A stretch of DNA of 64,000 nt from an uncultured Bacteroidales bacterium (GTDB lineage: Bacteria > Bacteroidota > Bacteroidia > Bacteroidales > Bacteroidaceae): the NCBI GenBank assembly GCA_902779535.1, contig CACZBX010000003.1, forward strand, positions 62,001-126,000, given 5' to 3'. The notes under the pieces are model-generated. The model was given only the letters and a program-made list of their open reading frames with translations, made no database searches and was not told the origin of the DNA. A program made the position numbers and the translations under genes. This document shows, in pieces, positions 9,656 to 17,679 of this stretch (within the stretch, counting starts at the first letter, position 1; each line of letters starts with the position of its first letter).

Positions 9656-10882
9656 ATGCTCTATAATTTAGCAATATCATTATATCTGTTGTGTGTTCGG
9701 ATTGTGGCGTTTATCCGTCCCAAGTCGAAAGCAGCCCGGATGGTACGTGGGCATAAAGTCGTTTTCGATACATTACGCTCGAAGATAGATCAAAAGGCCA
9801 AGTATATATGGTTTCATGCGGCGTCCCTAGGAGAGTTTGAACAAGGACGGCCGATGATTGAATATATCCGCCGGACTCATCCTGAGTTCAAGATTCTATT
9901 GACGTTCTTTTCACCTTCAGGGTATGAAGTCAGGAAAGACTATAAGGGCGCAGATGTAGTGTGCTATTTGCCAATAGATACACCGATTAATGCCTATCGT
10001 TTTGTTGAGAAGGTTCATCCCTGTATGGTTTTCTTTATTAAATATGAGTTTTGGAGAAACTATCTATATAACCTTCATCGTCGAAATATTCCAGTCTATA
10101 GTATTTCTTCTATTTTCCGTCCTTCGCAGGTTTTTTTCCGCTGGTACGGGGGTGACTACCGTCACGTATTGAAATATTTCACTCATTTGTTTGTTCAGAA
10201 TCAACAATCAAAGGATTTATTAGCAAAGATAGGTTTAACCAACACAACCATTGTAGGCGATACTCGTTTTGATCGTGTTTTGGACATTTTTAAGGCTGCA
10301 AAGCATCTGCCTTTAGTGGAGAAATTTAAGGATGAAAGACTGACCTTGGTGGCTGGTAGCTCATGGGCTCCTGATGAGGACTTATTTATTGACTATTTCA
10401 ATCGCCATCCGGAAATGAAATTGATTATCGCACCACATGTAGTTAGTGAAGCTCATTTGGCTGAAATTAAATCGAAGTTAAAACGCACATCCTTACCTTA
10501 CTCTCAGGCAACCGAGGAGAATGTTAAGTCGGTGGAATGTTTGATTATTGATGGTTATGGCTTATTGTCTTCAATATATCGTTACGGGGAAGTCGCTTAT
10601 GTCGGTGGTGGATTTGGTGTCGGAATCCATAATGTACTGGAAGCAGCCGTTTATGGTATTCCGGTATTGTTTGGACCCAATAACGAAAAGTTTCGTGAAG
10701 CACGCCATCTTTTAGAATCTAAAGGCGGTTTCGAGGTGAAGAATCAACAAGACTTTGATACGTTGATGGATCGTTTTATTTCGGATTCAACATACCTGCA
10801 AGAGGTGGGGAAGGCAGCTGGCGATTATGTTGCTCATAATGCTGGTGCAACAGAGAAAGTGATGAAATACCTTCAGCTGTAA
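9656..10882 (+). CDS. waaA: 3-deoxy-D-manno-octulosonic acid (Kdo) transferase
   Basis: A 408-residue GT30 glycosyltransferase that adds Kdo to lipid IVA in the lipopolysaccharide core. Residues 1-20 are a hydrophobic N-terminal anchor, followed by the GT-B fold: WFHAASLGEFEQGRP with the family's conserved glutamate, and in the C-terminal half APHVVSEAH and AYVGGGFGVGIHNVLEAAVYGIPVLFGP, the CMP-Kdo-binding region. It directly follows gltX. Downstream lie a 22-bp repeat array and a shared terminator. Confidence 0.96.
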   Translation: MLYNLAISLYLLCVRIVAFIRPKSKAARMVRGHKVVFDTLRSKIDQKAKYIWFHAASLGEFEQGRPMIEYIRRTHPEFKILLTFFSPSGYEVRKDYKGADVVCYLPIDTPINAYRFVEKVHPCMVFFIKYEFWRNYLYNLHRRNIPVYSISSIFRPSQVFFRWYGGDYRHVLKYFTHLFVQNQQSKDLLAKIGLTNTTIVGDTRFDRVLDIFKAAKHLPLVEKFKDERLTLVAGSSWAPDEDLFIDYFNRHPEMKLIIAPHVVSEAHLAEIKSKLKRTSLPYSQATEENVKSVECLIIDGYGLLSSIYRYGEVAYVGGGFGVGIHNVLEAAVYGIPVLFGPNNEKFREARHLLESKGGFEVKNQQDFDTLMDRFISDSTYLQEVGKAAGDYVAHNAGATEKVMKYLQL

Positions 10883-10900
10883 ATTTCAATTCACTGTTTG

Positions 10901-11007
10901 TCACAACTGTTTAAGTTTGTCACCAATGTGAAAAGCCTTTGTCACCAAGGTGACGAACTTTTATCACTTAGGTGAAAAACTTTTATCATTTAGGTGAAAA
11001 ACCTAAA
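10901..11007. repeat. 22-bp phased dyad array A
   Basis: Four units repeat at exactly 22 bp, with TCAC-like half sites at 10920, 10942, 10964 and 10986 and a degenerate copy at 10901. Each unit holds a 12-bp dyad, left arm TCAC, four variable bases, right arm GTGA: TCACCAATGTGA, TCACCAAGGTGA, TCACTTAGGTGA, TCATTTAGGTGA. The linkers are rich in A and T (AAAAACTTTT type). The array lies between the 3' ends of convergent genes (waaA and the gamma carbonic anhydrase-like gene). The same unit occurs at 40208-40295. Confidence 0.85.
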
Positions 11008-11056
11008 AAATCCGATGAATAACTTAAAAAGCGCGGAGTAAGTTCTTATAAAAAAA

Positions 11057-11086
11057 GGATCGGGAGGCTTAACACCTCCCGATTCC
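11057..11086. terminator. bidirectional terminator between waaA and the gamma carbonic anhydrase-like gene
   Basis: GGATCGGGAGG and CCTCCCGATTCC pair around a 7-nt loop. On the minus strand the stem is followed by six T, a strong terminator that begins right after the stop codon of the minus-strand gene. On the plus strand the tail is T-rich but broken (TTATTTAT), so it probably also stops waaA transcripts. Confidence 0.85.
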
Positions 11087-11614
11087 TTATTTATCTTCAT
11101 CAGTCATAAACCATTCCTTGTACATTAGATAACCTTTTGTTGTTTTCCCGTTTAGGTTATCAAATTGTGCAGGGTCCAATTTCTTAATGAACTTCGCAGG
11201 AACGCCAGCCCATAGGGTATATGGCTCGATGATGGTTTTACTTAAAACGACTGAACCGGCCGCGACAACTGCTCCTTCACCAACTTCAACATAGTCGAGT
11301 AGGGTTGATCCCATCCCGATAAGAGCTCCTTTACAGACTTTTGCCCCATGAATCGTTACGTTATGCCCAACAGATACATCGTCTTCTATTTCAACAACCG
11401 ATCGCTGGTATAAAGTGTGTAATACCGTTCCGTCCTGAATGTTCACCCTATTTCCAATGCGGATTGGATTTACATCACCGCGGAGGATTGCACCATACCA
11501 GATACTACAGTCGTCACCCATGATGACATCTCCAATGATGGCTGCGTTCTCAGCCAAAAAACAACGCTCACCAATTTGTGGCGTAATACCTTTCAATTTT
11601 CGAATAATAGCCAT
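11087..11614 (-). CDS. gamma carbonic anhydrase family protein (YrdA-like)
   Basis: A 175-residue left-handed beta-helix protein built of hexapeptide repeats (IGDVIMGDDCSIWYGAILRGDVNPIRIG and onwards). H66, H84 and H89 (VLHTLYQ, VGHNVTIHG) sit where gamma-class carbonic anhydrases bind the active-site metal. It should form a trimer in the cytoplasm. Activity is not certain: many YrdA-type members lack the catalytic loop and have no demonstrated carbonic anhydrase activity. The start lies 4 bp after the stop of the aminopeptidase gene, implying cotranscription. Confidence 0.9.
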   Translation of the reverse strand: MAIIRKLKGITPQIGERCFLAENAAIIGDVIMGDDCSIWYGAILRGDVNPIRIGNRVNIQDGTVLHTLYQRSVVEIEDDVSVGHNVTIHGAKVCKGALIGMGSTLLDYVEVGEGAVVAAGSVVLSKTIIEPYTLWAGVPAKFIKKLDPAQFDNLNGKTTKGYLMYKEWFMTDEDK

Positions 11615-11618
11615 CTTC

Positions 11619-13403
11619 TTAACGGGTTAAAGGTGAGGTTGCATCTTTCAGCCATGCTTTTTCTTCTTCATTTAGATAAGGAGACAAACGATCATATACC
11701 ATGGCGTGATATTCATTAAACCATTCCAGCTCTTCAGGTGTCAGCATCTCAACAATGATAGGGGCTTTGTGAATAGGACAGAGCGTGAGTGGCTCAAATT
11801 TCAAGAATTTTCCGTCAGCAGTCTCCATGGCAGGAACAATCAGTAAGGTGTTCTCATGACGAACTCCATGACGTCCTGGCTTGTAAATGGCAGGTTCAAC
11901 GGTTAGTGTCATGCCGGGTTCCAATACCGTTGGCATATAGTTCATACGCATCTGATGAGGCCCTTCATGGACGCTTAAGTATTCGCCTACGCCGTGACCG
12001 GTTCCGTGTAAATAATTGATGCCATACTTCCACATCGGTAGGCGTGCTAATGCATCAATCTGAGTTCCGTTTGTGCCATAGGGGAATACAGCATTTTGTA
12101 CTTGTAGATGACCTTTTAAATCGAGGGTGTAATCAATTCTTTCCTCCTCGGTCGTTGGGCCCAATGGAATAGTCCTGGTAATGTCTGTCGTACCATCTAA
12201 ATAATGCCCTCCGCTATCTAAGAGGAATAAGCCTTTGGGTAATAGTTCACAATTCGATTCAGGAGTTGAGTGATAGTGTGGGCTTGCGGCATGATCGGCA
12301 TAAGCTGCGATGGAGTCGAAACTAACACCTCTTGAGTCAGGTTGCTCACATCTTAACTTTCCTAAAACCTCATCGACAGATAGTTCGGTTTGTCCACCTT
12401 TGGGAACAGCCTTTTCTAACCAGATGAGGAATTTCACCATAGCAACGCCGTCCTTCTCCATGGCTCTGCGGAAACCTCTGATTTCTACATCATTTTTTAT
12501 CGTTTTCAAAACATCGGTAGGAGGAGCAATCCGTTTGATTGCCTTTGCGTCCTTCATGGCGGTCATTGTAAGGGCGAGGTTCAAGTTGGGTGATATCTGT
12601 AAAGTACCTTCAGCATTCTTGATATCATCTTGGACTGCCTCATATGGCTTAATTTCGACACCCTCGTTTTTTAAGTATAACTCAACATCTGGAGTTATTT
12701 TCTCCTTGTTAATATATAAGGTGATACGTTTGGGGCCTATATAGAGATAGCTGATGAATACAGGCACACAATGAACATCGTTCCCACGCAGATTCAAAGT
12801 CCATGCAATGTCATCCAGGGCGGCGAGGAGTAGGCTATCGCACCCATTTGCTTTCATCTCTGCCCGTATTTGCGCAATTTTCTCGGAAGTAGGCTTGCCT
12901 GCCCATTTCAAGTCATGCAAAACAACTGAATCCATCGGGATAGAAGGGCGGTCTTCCCATATTTTATCAAAAGGATCGTCAATCAGTTTCAGCTTAATAT
13001 TTTTTTCACCACAAACTTCTTCGATTTCTTCTTTTAAGGCCCAGTTGTTTACCCATCCATTGATGCCAATACAATCCCCCTCTTTTAAAACAGATTTCAA
13101 CCATTCAATTCGTCCAGGAGTCCCTGGTATCTTCTCTTTGAACAATTTGATCCCGCTGCCTTCCAGTTGTAGGCCGGCTTGAATGAAATATCGGGAGTCA
13201 GTCCAAAGACCAGCATCATCTAAAGTGATAACAGCCGTTCCGTACGAACCATTGAATCCGGTAATCCATTTTCTGCACTCCCAGTGTGGTGCTACATATT
13301 CACTGCTGTGAGGGTCGGTAGTCGGTACGATAAATGCGCTGACCCCTTCCTGCCGCATTACTTGGCGTAACGCTTCTACTCTTTTCCTAATATCAGATTT
13401 CAT
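11619..13403 (-). CDS. Xaa-Pro aminopeptidase (M24, aminopeptidase P family)
   Basis: A 594-residue cytosolic metallopeptidase that removes N-terminal residues preceding proline. Two creatinase-like N-terminal domains (AFIVPTTDPHSSEYV ... GLWTDSRYFIQAG) precede the pita-bread catalytic domain, whose metal ligands are visible in LLDSGGHYLDGTTDITRT (two Asp), GTGHGVGEYLSVHEGP (His), TVEPAIY (Glu) and HENTLLIV (Glu). The roughly 600-residue length with a C-terminal extension matches the long, eukaryote-like aminopeptidase P form frequent in Bacteroidota. It is first in a two-gene unit and divergent from rpsU. Confidence 0.95.
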   Translation of the reverse strand: MKSDIRKRVEALRQVMRQEGVSAFIVPTTDPHSSEYVAPHWECRKWITGFNGSYGTAVITLDDAGLWTDSRYFIQAGLQLEGSGIKLFKEKIPGTPGRIEWLKSVLKEGDCIGINGWVNNWALKEEIEEVCGEKNIKLKLIDDPFDKIWEDRPSIPMDSVVLHDLKWAGKPTSEKIAQIRAEMKANGCDSLLLAALDDIAWTLNLRGNDVHCVPVFISYLYIGPKRITLYINKEKITPDVELYLKNEGVEIKPYEAVQDDIKNAEGTLQISPNLNLALTMTAMKDAKAIKRIAPPTDVLKTIKNDVEIRGFRRAMEKDGVAMVKFLIWLEKAVPKGGQTELSVDEVLGKLRCEQPDSRGVSFDSIAAYADHAASPHYHSTPESNCELLPKGLFLLDSGGHYLDGTTDITRTIPLGPTTEEERIDYTLDLKGHLQVQNAVFPYGTNGTQIDALARLPMWKYGINYLHGTGHGVGEYLSVHEGPHQMRMNYMPTVLEPGMTLTVEPAIYKPGRHGVRHENTLLIVPAMETADGKFLKFEPLTLCPIHKAPIIVEMLTPEELEWFNEYHAMVYDRLSPYLNEEEKAWLKDATSPLTR

Positions 13404-13430
13404 AAAAACTAAAATTTAAGCGATCGATGA

Positions 13431-13438
13431 CAAAGATA
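13431..13438 (-). promoter_or_regulatory. candidate -7 box for the aminopeptidase gene
   Basis: The minus strand reads TATCTTTG, a match to TAnnTTTG, 27 bp upstream of the ATG at 13403. No -33 TTTG is visible at the proper distance. Confidence 0.5.
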
Positions 13439-13476
13439 GCATTTCTTCATTATTTAGAAGAAAAATTTTGGGAAAG

Positions 13477-13508
13477 TTTTGTAAATAAAGAAAGTATGTG
13501 TAATTTTG
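13477..13508 (+). promoter_or_regulatory. promoter of rpsU
   Basis: TTTTG (13477-13481), exactly 19 bp, then TAATTTTG (13501-13508): a near-consensus Bacteroidota promoter driving rpsU and probably the recombinase and hpf. The leader to the ATG at 13569 is about 55 nt and AT-rich, with no Shine-Dalgarno. Confidence 0.75.
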
Positions 13509-13568
13509 CCCCGCTAATTGCCAAAGAATACAATTTAACTTATAAATATTTAATAAATTACAAAAAAG

Positions 13569-13760
13569 ATGATTATTGTACCAGTAAAAGAAGGCGAAAA
13601 CATTGAAAGAGCGCTGAAGAAATTCAAACGTAAATTTGAAAAAACAGGTGTTGTAAAAGAACTTAGAGCAAGACAGCAGTATGACAAACCTTCAGTTTTG
13701 AAGAGACTTGAAAAGGAACATGCTATCTATGTTCAGAAACTTCGTCAGCAAGAAGATTAA
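13569..13760 (+). CDS. rpsU: 30S ribosomal protein bS21
   Basis: A 63-residue basic protein (MIIVPVKEGENIERALKKFKRK ...) of standard family length. bS21 sits near the 3' end of 16S rRNA; in Bacteroidia ribosomes it has been reported to help hide the anti-Shine-Dalgarno sequence, which fits the lack of such sites in most genes here. First gene of the rpsU-recombinase-hpf group. Confidence 0.97.
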   Translation: MIIVPVKEGENIERALKKFKRKFEKTGVVKELRARQQYDKPSVLKRLEKEHAIYVQKLRQQED

Positions 13761-13834
13761 TTTCTTGTTTTTTCTTTGAATAATTGAATTCTTTTTCATA
13801 TATTCGTTGCTGAATCATAGATGTAACGTTTCTT

Positions 13835-14716
13835 ATGTTGATAGAGTCTTTTTTGAATTATTTGAAGTTGGAACGTAACTACTCTGATAAGACGATACTT
13901 AGTTACGGGAAAGACTTGGAACAGTTCGAAAAATTCTTGAAAAAGCTGGACGAAAAGATCAAACTGGAAACTGTTGATGCAGATCTTATCCGTTCATGGG
14001 TGATTGACCTGATGGATGAGAAAATGGCAGCATCTTCGGTAAATCGGAAATTAAGTTCGCTTCGTTCTTTCTATCGATATCTGTTGCGAAAAGGACTTGT
14101 TCAGGTGGATCCTGTTCGGAAGGTGACTGGACCGAAAAAAAAGAAGCCCTTACCGACATTCGTGAAAGAAGAAGATATGAACAGACTCTTGGATGAGGTT
14201 CCTTTCGGAGATGATTTCGAGGGTGTCCGGGATAAGTTGATTCTTGAGGTATTCTATGTGACAGGCGTTCGAAGGTCGGAACTTGTTGCCTTGAATGATG
14301 CTGATATTGATTATTCTGCTTCAACGATTAAGGTGACCGGGAAACGAAACAAACAGCGTCTAATTCCTTTCGGTGAAAGATTGAAAGGAATGTTGTCAAC
14401 CTATCAACAATTAAGAGATGAAATGATACCCCAACGCTCAGAGGCGTTTTTTGTTAAAAAAAATGGAGAACGAGTTACTGCAGGGTTGGTGTATAATATG
14501 GTAAAGCGAGATCTTTCGAAAGTTGTTACGTTAAAGAAAAGAAGTCCGCATGTGCTTCGGCATTCTTTTGCTACCAATATGCTGAATAATAGGGCGTCAC
14601 TTGGAGCGGTAAAAGAATTATTGGGCCATGAGCGGTTGACGACAACAGAAATTTACACGCATACAACTTTTGAAGAGCTGAAAAAAGAATATGAACATGC
14701 TCATCCAAGAGCTTAA
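13835..14716 (+). CDS. tyrosine recombinase, XerC/XerD type
   Basis: A 293-residue site-specific recombinase with an N-terminal SAM-like core-binding domain (residues 1-85) and a C-terminal catalytic domain. The catalytic set is complete: R146 (TGVRRSEL), K170, H239 and R242 (HVLRHSF), H265 (LGHERL) and Y274 as nucleophile (TTTEIYTH). Size and the housekeeping context between rpsU and hpf point to the chromosomal Xer protein that resolves chromosome dimers at dif, not a mobile-element integrase. Which Xer paralogue it is cannot be decided from this window. Confidence 0.93.
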   Translation: MLIESFLNYLKLERNYSDKTILSYGKDLEQFEKFLKKLDEKIKLETVDADLIRSWVIDLMDEKMAASSVNRKLSSLRSFYRYLLRKGLVQVDPVRKVTGPKKKKPLPTFVKEEDMNRLLDEVPFGDDFEGVRDKLILEVFYVTGVRRSELVALNDADIDYSASTIKVTGKRNKQRLIPFGERLKGMLSTYQQLRDEMIPQRSEAFFVKKNGERVTAGLVYNMVKRDLSKVVTLKKRSPHVLRHSFATNMLNNRASLGAVKELLGHERLTTTEIYTHTTFEELKKEYEHAHPRA

Positions 14717-14718
14717 AA

Positions 14719-14727
14719 AAAGGAGGT
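14719..14727 (+). promoter_or_regulatory. strong Shine-Dalgarno site of hpf
   Basis: AAAGGAGGT lies 4 nt upstream of the ATG at 14732, nearly the full complement of the 16S 3' end. Such sites are exceptional in this window; most starts have AT-rich upstream sequence only. Confidence 0.7.
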
Positions 14728-14731
14728 TTTT

Positions 14732-15031
14732 ATGGAAGTAAGAATTCAAGCTATTCACTTTGATGCATCTGAGAAACTTCAGAATTTCATCCAGAAGAAA
14801 ACTGCGAAGTTAGAAAAGTATTGCGATAATATTAATAAGGTGGAGGTGTCATTAAAAGTAGTAAAACCCGAGTCTGCAAACAATAAGGAAGCAAGTGTAA
14901 AGGTTGCTGCTATGAATGGAGAATTTTTTGCAGAGAAGGTGAGCGATACATTTGAAGAATCTGTGGATGTGTGCGTAGATGCATTGTCCAAACAATTAAT
15001 GAAGACAAAAGAAAAACTTCGTGGCAAATAG
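14732..15031 (+). CDS. hpf: ribosome hibernation promoting factor (short form)
   Basis: A 99-residue HPF/YfiA protein (MEVRIQAIHFDASEKLQNFIQKK ... VDVCVDALSKQLMKTKEKLRG) with the beta-alpha-beta-beta-beta-alpha pattern. It binds the 30S decoding and mRNA channel in stationary phase to store ribosomes. The C-terminal dimerisation domain of long HPF is absent, so it is the short form. It has a strong Shine-Dalgarno and ends at a terminator that overlaps the tRNA-tuf promoter. Confidence 0.94.
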   Translation: MEVRIQAIHFDASEKLQNFIQKKTAKLEKYCDNINKVEVSLKVVKPESANNKEASVKVAAMNGEFFAEKVSDTFEESVDVCVDALSKQLMKTKEKLRGK

Positions 15032-15050
15032 AAAAAAAGTCACTAAAAGT

Positions 15051-15081
15051 TTTTGAGATAAGAAATAAATAACTAACTTTG
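15051..15081 (+). promoter_or_regulatory. promoter of the tRNA-tuf operon
   Basis: TTTTG (15051-15055), 18 bp, then TAACTTTG (15074-15081). The -7 box overlaps the 5' arm of the hpf terminator (15075-15086). A transcript starting about 7 nt after the box would lack most of that arm and could not form the hairpin. Confidence 0.7.
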
Positions 15082-15123
15082 CAGCCGTTTCCCTCACGAA
15101 GGTGGTGGCTGCAAAGTTTTTTT
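15075..15123 (+). terminator. hpf terminator overlapping a promoter
   Basis: AACTTTGCAGCC (15075-15086) pairs perfectly over 12 bp with GGCTGCAAAGTT (15107-15118), and the T-run spans 15117-15123. This is a strong intrinsic terminator for transcripts coming from rpsU-hpf. Its left arm contains the TTTG of the downstream promoter. Confidence 0.85.
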
Positions 15124-15127
15124 ATAA

Positions 15128-15201
15128 GCCTCTTTAGCTCAGTTGGCCAGAGCACGTGATTTGTAATCTCGGGGTCGTTGGTTCGAATCCGACAAGAGGC
15201 T
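15128..15201 (+). tRNA. tRNA-Thr (anticodon UGU)
   Basis: A 74-nt cloverleaf: acceptor GCCTCTT pairs with AAGAGGC, D-arm GCTC/GAGC, anticodon loop TTTGTAA with UGU, and a T-loop GTTCGAATC. The discriminator is T and CCA is not encoded. First of four clustered tRNAs before tuf. Confidence 0.95.
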
Positions 15202-15223
15202 CAAAGGAAGTAGCAGGATAAAT

Positions 15224-15306
15224 GGGCAAATTCCAGAGTGGCCAAATGGGGCAGACTGTAAATCTGTTGTCTTTCGACTTCGGTGGTTCGAATCCATCTT
15301 TGCCCA
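15224..15306 (+). tRNA. tRNA-Tyr (anticodon GUA)
   Basis: An 83-nt class II tRNA with a long variable arm: acceptor GGGCAAA pairs with TTTGCCC, anticodon loop CTGTAAA with GUA, and T-loop GTTCGAATC. Discriminator A; CCA not encoded. Confidence 0.95.
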
Positions 15307-15328
15307 CAGTTGAGGAAACTTGACAATT

Positions 15329-15401
15329 GCGGAAGTAGCTCAGTTGATAGAGCATTAGCCTTCCAAGCTGAGGGTCGCGGGTTTGAGTCCCGTCTTCCGC
15401 T
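15329..15401 (+). tRNA. tRNA-Gly (anticodon UCC)
   Basis: A 73-nt cloverleaf: acceptor GCGGAAG pairs with CTTCCGC, anticodon loop CTTCCAA with UCC, T-loop GTTTGAGTC. Discriminator T; CCA not encoded. Confidence 0.95.
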
Positions 15402-15410
15402 CTTTAGATT

Positions 15411-15482
<72 letters not shown>

Positions 15483-15537
15483 CAAGATGAATGGAGATAA
15501 TAATTGATTATTAATCAAATAAATAAAAAGTAAAGCT

Positions 15538-16734
15538 ATGGCTAAAGAGAAATTTGAACGTACGAAACCCCACGTTAACATTGGTACTATTGGACACGTG
15601 GATCATGGTAAGACTACTTTGACTGCTGCTATCACATTGGTATTGTCAAAGAGAGTTGCAGGTAACGAAGGTAAGATCAAGTCTTTTGATCAGATCGACA
15701 ACGCTCCGGAAGAGAAGGAACGTGGTATTACTATCAACACTGCTCACGTTGAGTATGAAACAGCTAAACGTCACTATGCACACGTTGACTGTCCGGGACA
15801 CGCTGACTATGTAAAGAACATGGTAACTGGTGCTGCTCAGATGGATGGTGCTATCATCGTAGTTGCTGCAACTGATGGTCCGATGCCTCAAACTCGTGAA
15901 CATATCCTTTTGGCTCGTCAGGTAAACGTACCTCGCTTGGTTGTTTTCTTGAACAAGTGTGATATGGTTGATGATGAAGAAATGTTGGAATTGGTAGAAA
16001 TGGAAATGCGTGAGTTGCTTTCATTCTATGATTTCGATGGCGACAATACTCCTATTATCCGTGGTTCTGCACTTGGTGCTTTGAACGGTGTTCCTGAATG
16101 GGAAGACAAGGTAATGGAATTGATGGATGCTGTTGACGAATGGATTCCACTTCCTCCACGTGATACTGATAAGCCTTTCTTGATGCCTGTTGAGGATATC
16201 TTCTCAATCACTGGTCGTGGTACAGTTGCTACTGGCCGTATCGAAACTGGTGTTATCAAGGTTGGTGACGAAGTTGAAATTTTGGGTCTTAGCCAAGATA
16301 AGAAGTCAGTTGTTACCGGTGTAGAAATGTTCCGTAAGTTGTTGGACGAAGGTGAAGCTGGTGATAACGTAGGTTTGTTGCTCCGTGGTGTTGACAAGGA
16401 TGAAATCAAACGTGGTATGATCCTTTGCCATCCGGGTCAGATTAAGCCTTATTCTAAGTTTAAAGCTGAGGTTTATATCTTGAAGAAAGAAGAAGGTGGT
16501 CGTCACACTCCATTCCGTAACAAGTATCGTCCTCAATTCTATATCCGTACTATGGACTGTACCGGTGAAATCACATTGCCAGAAAACGTTGAAATGGTTA
16601 TGCCAGGTGATAACGTTACAATCAATGTTGAATTGATCTACCCGGTTGCATTGAACTTAGGTCTTCGTTTCGCTATCCGTGAAGGTGGACGTACAGTTGG
16701 TGCTGGTCAGATTACAGCTCTTATTGACGACTAA
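15538..16734 (+). CDS. tuf: translation elongation factor Tu
   Basis: A 398-residue GTPase that delivers aminoacyl-tRNA to the ribosome. G1 is GHVDHGKTT (near residue 18), the switch region includes [15 protein letters not shown]3 is DCPGHADY and G4 is NKCD; beta-barrel domains 2 and 3 follow and the C-terminus is GQITALIDD. Cotranscribed with the upstream tRNAs. A hairpin at 16761-16784 separates it from tRNA-Trp and secE. Confidence 0.99.
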   Translation: MAKEKFERTKPHVNIGTIGHVDHGKTTLTAAITLVLSKRVAGNEGKIKSFDQIDNAPEEKERGITINTAHVEYETAKRHYAHVDCPGHADYVKNMVTGAAQMDGAIIVVAATDGPMPQTREHILLARQVNVPRLVVFLNKCDMVDDEEMLELVEMEMRELLSFYDFDGDNTPIIRGSALGALNGVPEWEDKVMELMDAVDEWIPLPPRDTDKPFLMPVEDIFSITGRGTVATGRIETGVIKVGDEVEILGLSQDKKSVVTGVEMFRKLLDEGEAGDNVGLLLRGVDKDEIKRGMILCHPGQIKPYSKFKAEVYILKKEEGGRHTPFRNKYRPQFYIRTMDCTGEITLPENVEMVMPGDNVTINVELIYPVALNLGLRFAIREGGRTVGAGQITALIDD

Positions 16735-16760
16735 TACTTAAGGTATATAGTATAATTGTC

Positions 16761-16788
16761 GGTTCCTAGTGTATGCTAGGGACCGTTT
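16761..16788 (+). terminator. weak terminator or processing hairpin after tuf
   Basis: GGTTCCTAG pairs with CTAGGGACC (one G-U) around a 6-nt loop, followed by only a short T-run (GTTTTA). Its position directly before tRNA-Trp suggests partial termination or RNA processing between tuf and the secE-nusG-rpl-rpo genes. Confidence 0.55.
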
Positions 16789-16789
16789 T

Positions 16790-16862
16790 ACGGGAGTGGC
16801 TCAGTTGGTAGAGCATCGGTCTCCAAAACCGAGGGTCGGGAGTTCGAGTCTCTCCTCCCGTG
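16790..16862 (+). tRNA. tRNA-Trp (anticodon CCA)
   Basis: A 73-nt cloverleaf: acceptor ACGGGAG pairs with CTCCCGT, anticodon stem TCGGT/ACCGA around CTCCAAA with CCA, T-loop GTTCGAGTC. Discriminator G; the 3' CCA is not encoded. secE begins 15 bp later; tRNA-Trp before secE is a common bacterial arrangement. Confidence 0.96.
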
Positions 16863-16877
16863 CAAAATTGAAAAGAT

Positions 16878-17072
16878 ATGTTTCAGAAAATCGTAAATTA
16901 TTGTAAGGAATCTTATGACGAATTAGTCCATAAAACTACATGGCCAACTCGTAAAGAATTATCTAGCAGCGCAGTGGTTGTTTTGTATGCTTCCCTACTC
17001 ATTGCGTTGGTTGTATTCTGTATGGATAGCGTTTTCCAGTTCATTATGGAGAATATCATTTATCCGCATTAA
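16878..17072 (+). CDS. secE: preprotein translocase subunit SecE
   Basis: A 64-residue single-TM SecE of the short form. An amphipathic helix (YDELVHKTTWPTRKELSSSAVVV, conserved TWP..E) lies along the membrane, followed by one TM helix near residues 35-58. It clamps SecY in the SecYEG channel. Directly upstream of nusG, as in most bacteria. Confidence 0.95.
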   Translation: MFQKIVNYCKESYDELVHKTTWPTRKELSSSAVVVLYASLLIALVVFCMDSVFQFIMENIIYPH

Positions 17073-17087
17073 TAAATTCTATTAAAG

Positions 17088-17630
17088 ATGTCTGAGATTG
17101 AAAAGAAATGGTACGTGTTACGTGCCGTAAGCGGTAAGGAAAACAAAGTCAAAGAGTATATCGAGGCTGATATGAGAATCGGAGACTTTGGCAATTTCGT
17201 TTCTCAGGTTTTAATTCCCACGGAGAAAGTTCATCAAATCCGGAACGGTAAGAAAACGGTGAAGGAAAGAAGTTATCTTCCTGGATATGTACTTGTAGAA
17301 GCGGCATTGGTAGGTGAAGTACCTCATCGTCTTAGAAACACGCCTAATGTGTTGGGCTTCTTGGGCGGTATGGACCATCCCACACCTTTACGCCAGTCTG
17401 AGGTAAATAGAATTCTTGGTACGGTAGATGAACTTCAAGAGGTTGGTGAGGAACCATTAGTACCTTATGTAATTGGAGACCCTGTCAAGGTTATTGTAGG
17501 TCCGTTCAACGGATTCAGTGGTGTCATTGAAGAGGTGAACAACGACAAACGAAAACTGAAAGTTATGGTCAAGATCTTTGGTCGTAAAACGCCGGTGGAA
17601 CTTGGTTTTATGGATGTAGAGAAGGAATAA
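17088..17630 (+). CDS. nusG: transcription termination/antitermination protein NusG
   Basis: A 180-residue NusG with an N-terminal NGN domain (KKWYVLRAVSGKENKVKEYIE ... PGYVLVEA) that binds RNA polymerase, and a C-terminal KOW domain (GDPVKVIVGPFNGFSGVIEEVN) that contacts Rho or ribosomal protein S10. Lies between secE and rplK. A small AAGTG-CTTG-CACTT hairpin at its stop codon (17629-17642) may be a weak attenuator before rplK. Confidence 0.97.
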   Translation: MSEIEKKWYVLRAVSGKENKVKEYIEADMRIGDFGNFVSQVLIPTEKVHQIRNGKKTVKERSYLPGYVLVEAALVGEVPHRLRNTPNVLGFLGGMDHPTPLRQSEVNRILGTVDELQEVGEEPLVPYVIGDPVKVIVGPFNGFSGVIEEVNNDKRKLKVMVKIFGRKTPVELGFMDVEKE

Positions 17631-17679
17631 GTGCTTGCACTTTTCTTTCTGATTAATTAAAATAAAAATTAGAAATCAA

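Noticed and set aside
10901-11007. Array A (and B at 40208) as a CRISPR
   Set aside because: Units are joined head to tail at 22 bp with no 30-40-bp spacers, the repeated part is only about 8 fixed bases, and no cas genes are nearby.
13835-14716. Tyrosine recombinase as a phage or integrative-element integrase
   Set aside because: Xer-like length, complete Xer motifs and a conserved housekeeping position; no att-like repeats at the adjacent tRNA genes.
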